NCBI GenBank assembly: GCA_018820005.1
Contig: JAHJOS010000688.1
Location: 1-12,274, forward strand
DNA: 12,274 nucleotides
Source: Alphaproteobacteria bacterium
GTDB taxonomy: Bacteria; Pseudomonadota; Alphaproteobacteria; Rhizobiales; Devosiaceae
Direction: 5' to 3'
The translations under genes were made by a program, and so were the position numbers. Positions 6,416 to 12,274 of this stretch are shown here, piece after piece. The notes under the pieces are model-generated. The model saw only the letters and a program-made list of their open reading frames with translations, was not told the DNA's origin and did not search any database. Every line of letters starts with the position of its first letter. The first letter of the stretch is position 1.

Positions 6416-6490
6416 TGGTACGCCCTAGGGGAATCGAACCCCTCTCTGCACCGTGAAAGGGTGCCGTCCTAACCGATAGACGAAGGGCGC
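6416..6490 (-). tRNA. tRNA-Glu (anticodon TTC)
   Basis: The 75-base minus-strand cloverleaf has acceptor GCGCCCT pairing with AGGGCGT, anticodon arm GCACC-CTTTCAC-GGTGC with anticodon TTC, a GGGG/CCCC-type T arm with TTCGATT loop, and encoded CCA. It reads GAA, and GAG by wobble. It closely resembles the neighbouring CTC tRNA, pointing to an ancestral tandem duplication. A sigma-70-type promoter is seen at 6534-6506. Confidence 0.96.
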
Positions 6491-6505
6491 TTAAGCGCTG
6501 CCGGT

Positions 6506-6534
6506 CGTATAGTTGGGTGTTTTGCGTTGCGCAA
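6506..6534 (-). promoter_or_regulatory. Sigma-70-type promoter of the tRNA-Glu genes
   Basis: On the minus strand TTGCGC (6534-6529) and TATACG (6511-6506) are 17 bases apart, and transcription would start near 6499, about nine bases before the tRNA-Glu(TTC) 5' end at 6490. An A8 run on the same strand (6564-6557) lies some distance upstream, at the outer limit of where an UP element would act. Confidence 0.6.
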
Positions 6535-6565
6535 CCCATTTGCGCATCGATTGCTGTTTTTTTTA

Positions 6566-7039
6566 TCAGCCTGAGAATGTGACCGGGCGATTGTAGCCGC
6601 GTGGCCGGTCGCGGACGTCGACGTGGATGAACTGTCTGCCGGGGTAACATCCCAGCCCGCCAACACTATCTGTCCGCATGGCGAAGGCGATCAGCTGCTG
6701 CTTGTCGACGCCCGGAATATAGAAGTCGGCCGCCATGCACTTCTTGTGGTAGGAGTTGTCCTGGCCGCCTGCCGCCGCATTGTGCTGGCCATCGCGGTAG
6801 CCGGAATTCATGATCACCTTGCGGCCGAACTGGCCTTCGAATTCCCACACAAGGAAGCGCAGCTTCGGGCTCAGGCACAGGGCGTTCACGTCACTGCTGG
6901 AAACAAACGTGCCCCAGTCGCTCCGTTTGCCGGCGTAGCTGGCCCCGCTTGAACTGGCGAACATGGCCATGGGCATGCAGGCTGCCAGCGTCAGTGCGCA
7001 CACCAAGCCGGCTGCAATGGATCGAATGAGTTGGGACAT
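6566..7039 (-). CDS. Peptidase M15-family (D-Ala-D-Ala carboxypeptidase-like) lipoprotein
   Basis: This 157-residue protein is probably a zinc peptidase acting on peptidoglycan in the periplasm. A hydrophobic N-terminus with lipobox LAAC (Cys21) marks a lipoprotein signal. The mature part has the M15 motifs NSGYRDGQHN (78-87), GGQDNSYHKKCMAADFY (91-107) and FIHVDVRD (137-144), giving zinc ligands H98, D105 and H139. The size fits the compact M15_3/DUF882-like group. I choose the ATG at 7039, with GGAAG five bases upstream, over an in-frame ATG at 7075 that would put 12 unneeded residues before the signal peptide. The stop is a tandem TGA-TAA. It has its own gap of 148 bases to gloA; no strong promoter is obvious. 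Whether it cleaves D,D- or L,D-bonds cannot be told. Confidence 0.85.
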   Translation of the reverse strand: MSQLIRSIAAGLVCALTLAACMPMAMFASSSGASYAGKRSDWGTFVSSSDVNALCLSPKLRFLVWEFEGQFGRKVIMNSGYRDGQHNAAAGGQDNSYHKKCMAADFYIPGVDKQQLIAFAMRTDSVGGLGCYPGRQFIHVDVRDRPRGYNRPVTFSG

Positions 7040-7060
7040 GACGACTTCCGAGTGCCCGGA

Positions 7061-7076
7061 GTTGCAAATGCGCAAC
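7061..7076. repeat. Short inverted repeat upstream of the M15 gene
   Basis: GTTGC (7061-7065) and GCAAC (7072-7076) form a 5-bp inverted repeat with a 6-base spacer, about 22 bases upstream of the chosen start at 7039. It falls in the 5' leader or promoter and could be an operator or a leader hairpin. It is short enough to be chance. Confidence 0.25.
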
Positions 7077-7120
7077 AGTTAAGGGCTCCTTTGTGAAGTC
7101 GCTAAAATACGATGAGTTTC

Positions 7121-7150
7121 GCTAACCGCAGCCTAAGCGCCACGGTTAGC
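7121..7150. repeat. 8-bp perfect inverted repeat between gloA and the M15 gene
   Basis: GCTAACCG (7121-7128) and CGGTTAGC (7143-7150) are separated by 14 bases. The element lies about 38 bases past the gloA stop and about 80 bases before the M15 start, both on the minus strand. It could end gloA transcription, although no U tract follows, or be an operator for the M15 gene. Confidence 0.4.
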
Positions 7151-7187
7151 AATGTCTTATCAGGCGGCATTGGCCGGCGTCAGCGGC

Positions 7188-7604
7188 CTACCATTTGCCG
7201 GTATTGGGCATCGACAGCCATGGTTCCTGCGGCGGCAGATTGCCTTCCTGGATCAACTCGATCGAAATACCGTCAGGAGAGCGGACGAAGGCCATGTGCC
7301 CGTCGCGAGGTGGCCGGTTGATCGTCACGCCCATGTCCGAAAGATGCTGGCACAGCGCGTAAATGTCTTTCACACGATAAGCGAGATGTCCGAAATTGCG
7401 CCCGCCGGTGTACTCTTCCGGGTCCCAGTTGTAGGTCAGTTCCACCTCGCCACCGGCGTCGCCTGGGGCGCGCAGAAATATCAGCGTGAACCGGCCCTTT
7501 TCGTTTTCGGTGCGGCGGACCTCCTCCAGACCCAGCCCCTTGCAGTAGAAGGCCAGACTGTCCTCGATATTGCTCACGCGAACCATGGTGTGCAGGTACT
7601 GCAT
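7188..7604 (-). CDS. gloA: Lactoylglutathione lyase (glyoxalase I)
   Basis: GloA turns the hemithioacetal of glutathione and methylglyoxal into S-lactoylglutathione in the cytoplasm. The 138-residue protein has the two beta-alpha-beta-beta-beta modules of the family, with metal ligands H5 (YLHTMVRV), E55 (EVELTYNWD), H73 (NFGHLAYRV) and E116 (ISIELIQ). Length and ligand spacing match the short, nickel/cobalt-type bacterial enzymes rather than the longer zinc type. After E116 there is a C-terminal extension PPQEPWLSMPNTGKW that I have seen in alphaproteobacterial GloA. GGAG lies seven bases before the ATG. A hairpin at 7628-7649 would lie in its leader. Confidence 0.94.
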   Translation of the reverse strand: MQYLHTMVRVSNIEDSLAFYCKGLGLEEVRRTENEKGRFTLIFLRAPGDAGGEVELTYNWDPEEYTGGRNFGHLAYRVKDIYALCQHLSDMGVTINRPPRDGHMAFVRSPDGISIELIQEGNLPPQEPWLSMPNTGKW

Positions 7605-7627
7605 GGATTTCTCCTCAAATTGGCATT

Positions 7628-7649
7628 GCTCGCTAGTGGCCTAGCAAGC
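7628..7649. repeat. Imperfect palindrome in the gloA upstream region
   Basis: GCTAG (7632-7636) and CTAGC (7641-7645) pair around a TGGC loop, extended past one mismatch by GCT/AGC (7628-7630 and 7647-7649). It lies 24 bases upstream of the gloA start, so it is either a leader hairpin or an operator in the divergent gloA/cold-shock gene region. Confidence 0.35.
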
Positions 7650-7714
7650 GCGGCTGGTGGCGGCAACCTTTGCGCGGCAACAACAAAATACTAAGACATG
7701 CTTAACAAGCGCGT

Positions 7715-7742
7715 TTGAATCGGCCACACTGGGTTATATTGT
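7715..7742 (+). promoter_or_regulatory. Possible promoter of the cold-shock protein gene
   Basis: TTGAAT (7715-7720) and TATTGT (7737-7742) are 16 bases apart in an AT-rich stretch before the cold-shock gene. If used, the leader would be about 45 bases and include the hairpin at 7755-7773. The match to consensus is moderate. Confidence 0.35.
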
Positions 7743-7754
7743 ATTTTCGAGTAC

Positions 7755-7773
7755 CTCGTCGCTGCGGGACGAG
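7755..7773 (+). promoter_or_regulatory. Leader hairpin before the cold-shock gene
   Basis: CTCGTC (7755-7760) and GACGAG (7768-7773) form a 6-bp stem with a 7-base loop, ending 20 bases before the chosen ATG at 7794. Such leader structures can modulate cold-shock mRNA stability or translation; the role here is inferred. Confidence 0.35.
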
Positions 7774-7793
7774 TGAGAAGGGCTTTGGGGACT

Positions 7794-8414
7794 ATGGGGG
7801 CCAAGTTTGGTGGCGATGGCGACGAGCCCGCGAACCTGTCTGAACAGACAGGACCAATGACACACGGCGAAACGCCGAACGAGTCCGGCGAACACGGGCT
7901 AGATACCATCGAAATTTCCGGCGCCATCAAGTGGTTCGACGCCGGCAAGGGTTTCGGATTTATCATCCCGGACAATGGTATGCCCGATGTCCTGCTACAT
8001 GTGACCTGCCTGCGGCGCGATGGCTATCAGACGGCCCACGAAGGCGCACGGATTGTGGTTGAGGCGCTCAATCGCCCCGGCGGCCTGCAGGCCTTCCGCA
8101 TCGTCTCCATGGACGAATCGACCGCGCGTCATCCTGCGCAGGTGCCGCAACGCACCCATGTCGTGGTCGAAGCGACCTCCGGAATGGTTCGGCTCGAGGT
8201 CAAATGGTTCAACCGCATTCGCGGTTTTGGCTTCCTGTCTGCGGGCGAGGGCACGCCGGACATCTTCGTGCACATGGAAACGCTACGCCGTTTCGGCATA
8301 GCAGAGTTGCGCCCAGGTCAATTCGTGCTGGTGCGCTATGGCAATGGGCCCAAGGGCCTTATGGTCGCCGAAATTCGGCCGGACGATTGGGGCGCCGCGC
8401 CGTCGTCGCACTAG
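7794..8414 (+). CDS. Two-domain cold-shock protein
   Basis: This 206-residue cytoplasmic protein has two cold-shock domains that bind single-stranded RNA or DNA. Domain 1 (about 42-104) has IKWFDAGKGFGFI with RNP1-like KGFGF at 52-56 and VLLHV at 66-70. Domain 2 (about 135-195) has VKWFNRIRGFGFL with RGFGFL at 143-148 and IFVHM at 157-161. Domain 1 departs from the usual VFVH in its RNP2. A charged, Gly/Glu-rich N-terminal tail and a linker separate them. This architecture is typical of Hyphomicrobiales. The frame also allows a GTG at 7773, but relatives begin MGxKF, matching the ATG at 7794; another ATG at 7857 would shorten the tail. Eight bases separate it from the DUF192 gene, so the two are probably one operon. 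Confidence 0.9.
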   Translation: MGAKFGGDGDEPANLSEQTGPMTHGETPNESGEHGLDTIEISGAIKWFDAGKGFGFIIPDNGMPDVLLHVTCLRRDGYQTAHEGARIVVEALNRPGGLQAFRIVSMDESTARHPAQVPQRTHVVVEATSGMVRLEVKWFNRIRGFGFLSAGEGTPDIFVHMETLRRFGIAELRPGQFVLVRYGNGPKGLMVAEIRPDDWGAAPSSH

Positions 8415-8422
8415 GAAACTCT

Positions 8423-8905
8423 ATGACCACCATCGTCTCAGGCGTAATGCCGAATTTGCGCCGCGTGGCTGCAGCTTTGGTTGTATTGACCGTCGCTGCG
8501 CCGCTCGCTGCTTGCAGTGATGAAGGCAAACTCGTGCTTCACACAGCGAGCGGCGACTACAAGTTCAATGTCGAGGTTGTCGATACACCCGAAAGCCGCG
8601 CCAAGGGGCTGATGTTCCGCCAGGATCTGGCAGACGACGCCGGAATGCTGTTTGATTTCAAGCAGGAGCGGGAAGTCTCGTTCTGGATGCAGAACACCTT
8701 CATTCCGCTCGACATGATCTTTGTGGGCGCCGATGGGGTAATCAAGACCATCCATGTCAACGCCCATCCACACGACACCACCGGGATTCCATCGGAAGTG
8801 CCCGTGCAGTATGTACTGGAGATCCCGGGTGGACGGTCAGAAGCCATTGGGCTCAAGCCGGGCGATACCATGGACCATGACCGCGTTGCCAAGCCCGCCA
8901 ATTAG
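8423..8905 (+). CDS. DUF192 family lipoprotein
   Basis: This 160-residue protein has an N-terminal hydrophobic segment (14-30) ending in lipobox LAAC (Cys31), so it is probably a periplasmic lipoprotein. The rest is a DUF192 (PF02643) domain: VEVVDTPESRAKGLMFR, then MLFDFKQEREVSFWMQNTFIPLDMIFV and YVLEIPGG. DUF192 proteins have no settled function. The ATG at 8423 has GGAAA five to six bases upstream; the ATG at 8447 could also serve and would still leave a signal sequence. It follows the cold-shock gene after 8 bases and converges with the hemolysin III gene, whose stop is 27 bases away. Confidence 0.88.
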   Translation: MTTIVSGVMPNLRRVAAALVVLTVAAPLAACSDEGKLVLHTASGDYKFNVEVVDTPESRAKGLMFRQDLADDAGMLFDFKQEREVSFWMQNTFIPLDMIFVGADGVIKTIHVNAHPHDTTGIPSEVPVQYVLEIPGGRSEAIGLKPGDTMDHDRVAKPAN

Positions 8906-8932
8906 AGGCGATAGGGTACGCGCACTTTTAGG

Positions 8933-9619
8933 CTAAAGCCGGTTGATGACCATGCAGTCGATGACCGCCCACAAGTGCAGGCTGGCGCCCGCGACCACAA
9001 AGACATGCCATAGAGCGTTCTGGAACTTCAGCTTCTCCCACAGGTGGAAGATGATGCCGAACGAATAGGTCACGCCGCCGGCCAGCAGCAGCATCATGGT
9101 GGAAGCCGGCAAAGTTTGGGCCAGCGCCTGGAACACCAGAATGCCGCTCCAGCCGATGGCCAGATAAAGCGCAATGGCCAGGCGACCGAAGTGCTCGGGC
9201 ACGATCAGCTTGAGCGCGACGCCGATCAGCGAGGCGCCCCAGACAAAGGTGGTCATCAGCACGCCTGTCGTCGTGTCGCCAATGACCGCCAGAAAGGGCG
9301 TGTAGGAACCGGCGATGAACAGGAAAATCGCGGCCTGGTCGAAGCGCGCCAGCATTTTCTTGACCGGCGACACCGGCCACAGATTATAGGCCAGCGACAC
9401 GCCGAGCACGGCAACAAGGCTCGCGACATAGACCACCAGGGCAGGGGCAGCTTCCGGCGCCGTCTTGATAATGGCAAAAGCCAGAAGGACAGAGCCAGCT
9501 GCAATAGCGACAACAAGGCCGAGGATGTGGACAATCCCATCAACGAGCAATTCAGCTCGGGTGTAAGGCCGCTGCTCGCGGCTCCACCATGAATATGTCT
9601 CGCTCGGCGCATCTTGCAT
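8933..9619 (-). CDS. Hemolysin III / PAQR family membrane protein
   Basis: This 228-residue integral membrane protein shows about seven hydrophobic segments. The family signature is present: RPYTRAELLVDGIVHILG (17-34) with E23, D27 and H31, SYTPF in the middle, and the C-terminal HLWEKLKFQNALWH plus LHLWAV histidines. In PAQR proteins the conserved Asp and His residues form a membrane-buried zinc site linked to hydrolase activity; the bacterial members are named after hemolysin III but physiological function is unclear. I choose the ATG at 9619, preceded by GGGGA nine bases upstream, over the ATG at 9652, because the extra 11 residues (Cys/Gly-rich) do not resemble the family. Confidence 0.88.
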   Translation of the reverse strand: MQDAPSETYSWWSREQRPYTRAELLVDGIVHILGLVVAIAAGSVLLAFAIIKTAPEAAPALVVYVASLVAVLGVSLAYNLWPVSPVKKMLARFDQAAIFLFIAGSYTPFLAVIGDTTTGVLMTTFVWGASLIGVALKLIVPEHFGRLAIALYLAIGWSGILVFQALAQTLPASTMMLLLAGGVTYSFGIIFHLWEKLKFQNALWHVFVVAGASLHLWAVIDCMVINRL

Positions 9620-9765
9620 TTTTGTGCATCCCCAGTAGCCACAACCTCGCATGCAGAAGTGGCCGAATTATTGCAGCTTTCCCCGTAATCCCAGGGTTTT
9701 GCAGATATCCTGAAGCTTTGGCCAACAGATCTGGTGAACAATCGGTTCTACACCGACCTGCGCAC

Positions 9766-9796
9766 TTGACGAGTAACCCTGTCGCTACCTAGTCAA
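9766..9796. promoter_or_regulatory. Inverted repeat before arsR-type gene, candidate operator
   Basis: TTGACGAG (9766-9773) and CTAGTCAA (9789-9796) match as inverted arms at 7 of 8 positions with 15 bases between them, 22 bases before the start of the ArsR-type gene. TTGACG could also serve as a -35 element. ArsR proteins often repress their own genes through such dyads; autoregulation here is inferred. Confidence 0.4.
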
Positions 9797-9818
9797 CCAC
9801 AACACCGCTGGAACTGAC

Positions 9819-10295
9819 ATGCCGCCCATCAAGACCCTTGTAGCCCTGGCCGATCCCACCCGTTGCCGGCTGATCGAAATCCTGCGGGATGGTGCTCAGC
9901 CAGTCCATGTTCTTGCGGCCGCCTTCAAGATCAGCCGCCCGGCCATTTCCCGCCATTTGCGCGTGCTCAAGCAGGCCGGGCTGATCAGCGAGAAGAAGTT
10001 CGGGCGGGAGAACCGTTACGCCTTGCATGCCAATCGACTGACGCCTGTTCAGCGCTGGCTGGGAGAAATCCTGCCTGCCACCAAGCCGGCGCCAGTGGCT
10101 GAAGCCCCGGTCCTTCTTGCCGTGCCCGAGCCCGTAGTGCTGACGGCGCCCGAGCCTCTTGGCGCAGCGCCGGTCAAGTCGATCCGCGCAAAGCGCGTGG
10201 CCAAGGCCAAGCCCGAAGCGCCCGTGGCCAAGCCGGCCGCGACACCCCGGCCAAGCGAGCCCGCAGCCGTCTCGCAAATGGGTTTCGACTTCTAG
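9819..10295 (+). CDS. ArsR-family winged-helix regulator with long disordered C-terminal tail
   Basis: This 158-residue protein begins with a compact ArsR-type DNA-binding domain (about 1-80): LVALADPTRCRLIEILRDG, recognition helix region KISRPAISRHLRVLKQAGLI, and wing KKFGRENRYAL. The metal-binding ELCVCD motif is absent, so it is not an obvious metal sensor. Residues about 88-150 are a low-complexity Ala/Pro/Val tail with basic patches (KSIRAKRVAKAKPE), probably unstructured and able to contact DNA. The extreme C-terminus is QMGFDF. Ordinary family members of this type end near 100-115 residues. The Shine-Dalgarno site is weak (GGA). It is divergent from the hemolysin III gene; targets cannot be told. 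Confidence 0.85.
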   Translation: MPPIKTLVALADPTRCRLIEILRDGAQPVHVLAAAFKISRPAISRHLRVLKQAGLISEKKFGRENRYALHANRLTPVQRWLGEILPATKPAPVAEAPVLLAVPEPVVLTAPEPLGAAPVKSIRAKRVAKAKPEAPVAKPAATPRPSEPAAVSQMGFDF

Positions 10296-10316
10296 CCAAC
10301 CACCGCACCGAATCCA

Positions 10317-10331
10317 GGGGCCGCAGGCCCC
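10317..10331 (+). terminator. GC-rich hairpin after the ArsR-type gene
   Basis: GGGGCC (10317-10322) and GGCCCC (10326-10331) form a perfect 6-bp stem around GCA, 21 bases past the stop at 10295. No clean U tract follows, so it may be a Rho-assisted or weak terminator. A second, longer hairpin follows at 10351-10379. Confidence 0.45.
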
Positions 10332-10350
10332 GACTGCTCAGCGCTTTCCT

Positions 10351-10379
10351 GCGTCCGCCCTGGGGCAGTGGCGGGGCGC
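10351..10379 (+). repeat. Second imperfect GC-rich hairpin between arsR-type gene and mannosidase gene
   Basis: GCGTCCGCC (10351-10359) can pair with GGCGGGGCGC (10370-10379), leaving one G-T wobble and one bulged G. It may add to termination after the ArsR-type gene or insulate the mannosidase promoter region downstream. Confidence 0.35.
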
Positions 10380-10396
10380 ATGTGTTCGTCGTGACG

Positions 10397-10488
10397 TGAA
10401 AATCCATCGCCACTATTTTCATTGCTTTTCGTCAGAGAAACGCGAGAAATACGCGACGAATCTCCCCGCAAAGAAAACATTTTCATTG
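10397..10488. promoter_or_regulatory. Operator-like repeats upstream of the alpha-mannosidase gene
   Basis: A perfect inverted repeat TGAAAAT (10397-10403) / ATTTTCA (10415-10421) has an 11-base spacer. The word ATTTTCATTG occurs at 10415-10424 and again at 10479-10488, just before the ribosome site. A third dyad, TTCGTC (10428-10433) / GACGAA (10455-10460), lies between them. This 90-base AT-richer stretch is the probable promoter and operator region of the mannosidase gene. I cannot name the regulator. Confidence 0.45.
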
Positions 10489-10503
10489 TCATAGGACATA
10501 GCC

Positions 10504-12274
10504 GTGACGCGGACCGCCAAGTCTTCATCGATCGACACCATGCTCAAGGCCCTGTCCGAGCGCATCTTTGTGCCCACTGGCATCGCCGTGCCGCTGCGCT
10601 ATCGCGCCGCCGGCCATGACGAGCGCGCCGCCGTGCTCCAGCAAGACACCAGCGCCTGGACAATCGTTGATCGCGACCTGATCTGGGGCGAGCCGGATGG
10701 CTACTACTGGTTTGCCGGTTCGGTCACCATTCCGCCCGAACTCGATGGCGCCGCGGTGCATCTCTATATCGAGGCCGCGTTCGGCAAGGTCATGGGCCGC
10801 TCCGATCCGCAATGCCTGGTGCGCGTCAATGGCCGCATCACCCAAGGTTCGGACGCCAATCACCGCACCATCCGCCTAACCGACAAGGCCCGCGCTGGCG
10901 AGCGCTTCGACATCATGGTCGAGGCCGGCACCATTGAAGATCGTCGCCAGCTCGGCTTCGGCATCCACCTGTGGACCCACAATGCCCTGGCCGAAAAGGT
11001 CTACTACGACCTCAGCGTGCCGCGCGAAGTGGCGCGCCTGCTGCCCGGGGACGATGCCCGCGCCCATGCCATCATCCGCCACATCGATGCGGCCCTGGCC
11101 GTGCTCGATCTGCGCCCCGGCAACCAGCCACGCTTTCATGCCAGTCTGAAGGCTGCCGAGCAGCATGCCGACGCCATCTATGCCATGGCCGATGCCGATG
11201 CCATGCCGACCATCGTCGCCACCGGCCACACCCATATCGACGTCGCCTGGCTGTGGCGCGTGCGCGAAACCCGCCAGAAGATGGCGCGGTCCATGGCCAC
11301 GGCCCTGGCGCTGATGGACGAATATCCCGACTACCGCTTCATGTATAACCAGTGCGTGCTGCTCGATTATCTCGACCAGGACTATCCCGAGCTGTTCGAG
11401 CGGGTCGGGGAACGCGTCAAATCCGGCCAGTTCGAGATCGAAGGCGCGCTCTGGCTCGAGCCGGACGTCAATGTGTCCAATGGCGAATCCCTGGTCCGTC
11501 ACATCCTCCATGGCGTGCGCTACCACGAGAAGACTTATGGCGTGCGCCCGCGAATGCTCTGGCTGCCCGACACTTTCGGCTATTCGGCCGCGCTGCCGCA
11601 GCTGATGGAGCGCTCCGGGCTCGACACCTTCGTGACGCACAAGCTGAGCTGGAACGACACCAACCGCATGCCCTACGAGACCTTTCGCTGGCAGGGCATC
11701 GACGGCACGACGACGGCGGCCTATTTCCTCACCACCCAGCCCTATAAGTCGCCCAGCATCGGCACCACCTATTGCCCCGATCTCAAGCCCACCCATGTGA
11801 TGGGCACCTGGAACCGTTACGGGCAGCAGCCGGTCAATGACGAGCTGTTCCTGGTCTATGGCCATGGTGACGGCGGCGGCGGCCCGACCCGCGAAATGCT
11901 GGAGAATATCCGCCGCATGGAACGTGGCATTCCCGGCTGTCCCAAGGTCAGCCACGAGCCGATGCGCCCCTTCTTCGAGCGCCTGCTGGCCAAGATGAAT
12001 GCCTATCCCGAGCGCTTCCCCACCTGGGTAGGCGAGCTTTATCTCGAATTCCACCGCGGCACGCTGACCTCGGTGGCCAAGAACAAGGCCAACAACCGCA
12101 AGGCCGAGCGCACGCTGCGCGAGATCGAAGCCCTGGCGGTTGCCGCCCATCTGCGCAGCGGCACGGCCTATCCCCGGGCGGCGCTTTGGGAGCTGTGGCA
12201 GATCGTCATGCTCAACCAGTTCCACGACATCCTGCCCGGCTCGTCCATCGGCGCGGTGTTTGATGACAGCGACC
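10504..12274 (+). CDS. GH38 alpha-mannosidase, N-terminal part (continues past window end)
   Basis: Family GH38 enzymes hydrolyse alpha-mannosides with retention using a catalytic zinc. About 590 residues are present of a protein usually of 900-1000. An N-terminal beta-rich region (about 1-235) precedes the catalytic domain, which has zinc-ligand motif GHTHIDVAW (H244, D246), WLPDTFGYSAALPQL with nucleophile D356, and NQFHDILPGSSIG with zinc-ligand H574. The mid and C-terminal domains lie beyond the window. The GTG at 10504 is chosen because AGGA sits seven bases upstream and an in-frame TAG at 10492 rules out earlier starts; the ATG at 10540 is the alternative. No signal peptide is seen, so it is probably cytoplasmic, degrading imported mannosides or glycan fragments. 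Upstream repeats suggest regulated expression. Confidence 0.92.
   Translation, partial: MTRTAKSSSIDTMLKALSERIFVPTGIAVPLRYRAAGHDERAAVLQQDTSAWTIVDRDLIWGEPDGYYWFAGSVTIPPELDGAAVHLYIEAAFGKVMGRSDPQCLVRVNGRITQGSDANHRTIRLTDKARAGERFDIMVEAGTIEDRRQLGFGIHLWTHNALAEKVYYDLSVPREVARLLPGDDARAHAIIRHIDAALAVLDLRPGNQPRFHASLKAAEQHADAIYAMADADAMPTIVATGHTHIDVAWLWRVRETRQKMARSMATALALMDEYPDYRFMYNQCVLLDYLDQDYPELFERVGERVKSGQFEIEGALWLEPDVNVSNGESLVRHILHGVRYHEKTYGVRPRMLWLPDTFGYSAALPQLMERSGLDTFVTHKLSWNDTNRMPYETFRWQGIDGTTTAAYFLTTQPYKSPSIGTTYCPDLKPTHVMGTWNRYGQQPVNDELFLVYGHGDGGGGPTREMLENIRRMERGIPGCPKVSHEPMRPFFERLLAKMNAYPERFPTWVGELYLEFHRGTLTSVAKNKANNRKAERTLREIEALAVAAHLRSGTAYPRAALWELWQIVMLNQFHDILPGSSIGAVFDDSD

Noticed and set aside
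6291..6490. tRNA-Glu genes as a possible attachment site of an integrated element
   Set aside because: There is no integrase, no repeated 3' tRNA fragment, and the flanking genes look like ordinary core or accessory chromosomal genes.
6526..6535. Palindrome GTTGCGCAAC near the M15 stop
   Set aside because: It overlaps the tRNA promoter -35 element and has no U tract; a 10-bp GC-rich palindrome of this kind can occur by chance, so I did not call a terminator or operator.
6551..6572. T8 run flanked by GCTG and CAGC next to the M15 stop
   Set aside because: The run would be in the loop, not after the stem, and is poly-A on the M15 coding strand, so it is not an intrinsic terminator.
6390..6650. 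Minus-strand open frame spanning the tRNA-Glu(TTC) gene and the end of the M15 gene
   Set aside because: It overlaps a complete cloverleaf tRNA and reads out of frame through the M15 gene, so it is not coding.
7152..7694. A 180-codon plus-strand open frame across gloA
   Set aside because: It lies opposite a gene with all four glyoxalase metal ligands and a good ribosome site; its product has no recognisable pattern.
10876..12225. A 449-codon open frame on the minus strand opposite the mannosidase gene
   Set aside because: It is a shadow: the plus strand encodes unmistakable GH38 motifs over the whole stretch, and the antisense product is His/Gly/Ala-rich without recognisable domains. Long antisense frames are common in GC-rich genes.

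Overview
The window looks like chromosomal DNA of a GC-rich alphaproteobacterium. Gene content and protein style (two-domain cold-shock protein starting MGAKF, RpoE/ChrR pair, GloA with a C-terminal extension) suggest Hyphomicrobiales, perhaps Devosia-like; the genus is only a guess. No integrase, transposase, CRISPR array or phage gene is visible. Nearly all the sequence is explained by 13 protein genes (two cut by the window edges) and two tRNA genes, and no stretch above 300 bases lacks a gene.

Layout. 1-583 (+) is the 3' end of recJ. 658-4022 (+) is a three-gene lipid-modification operon: an NAD/FAD-binding oxidoreductase, a DUF1365 protein and a cyclopropane-fatty-acyl-phospholipid-synthase-like methyltransferase. 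Converging on it from the other side is 6128-4121 (-): an ECF sigma factor (RpoE), its ChrR-type cupin anti-sigma factor and a short-chain dehydrogenase, each joined to the next by an ATGA overlap. Next come two tandem tRNA-Glu genes (CTC and TTC anticodons, minus strand), a periplasmic M15-type peptidase lipoprotein (-), glyoxalase I (-), a two-domain cold-shock protein followed by a DUF192 lipoprotein (+), a hemolysin III/PAQR membrane protein (-), an ArsR-type regulator with a long Ala/Pro/Lys tail (+), and the first ~590 codons of a GH38 alpha-mannosidase (+) that runs off the end.

The most coherent system is 598-6180. Both convergent operons start from near-identical promoters, TGATCT-18 nt-TAAGAGG before the lipid operon and TGATCT-18 nt-TAGGAGG before rpoE. 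These match the RpoE (ECF11) singlet-oxygen-response promoter known from Rhodobacter sphaeroides. The inferred picture is an autoregulated membrane photo-oxidative-stress island in which RpoE drives its own operon and the facing lipid operon. Two details are unusual. ChrR keeps both N-terminal zinc-ligand histidines but has Ser and Gly where the two cysteine ligands should be. The Cfa-like enzyme has Ser and Gln in place of two residues that bind bicarbonate in true cyclopropane synthases, so its product may be a methyl-branched or furan-type fatty acid. The rpoE promoter also carries nested CGATAG/CTATCG inverted repeats that could be an operator for a second regulator.

The other genes are ordinary housekeeping or envelope functions. 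The intergenic regions before arsR and before the mannosidase gene hold inverted repeats that look like operators. All functional assignments rest on motifs read by eye; no database search was possible.
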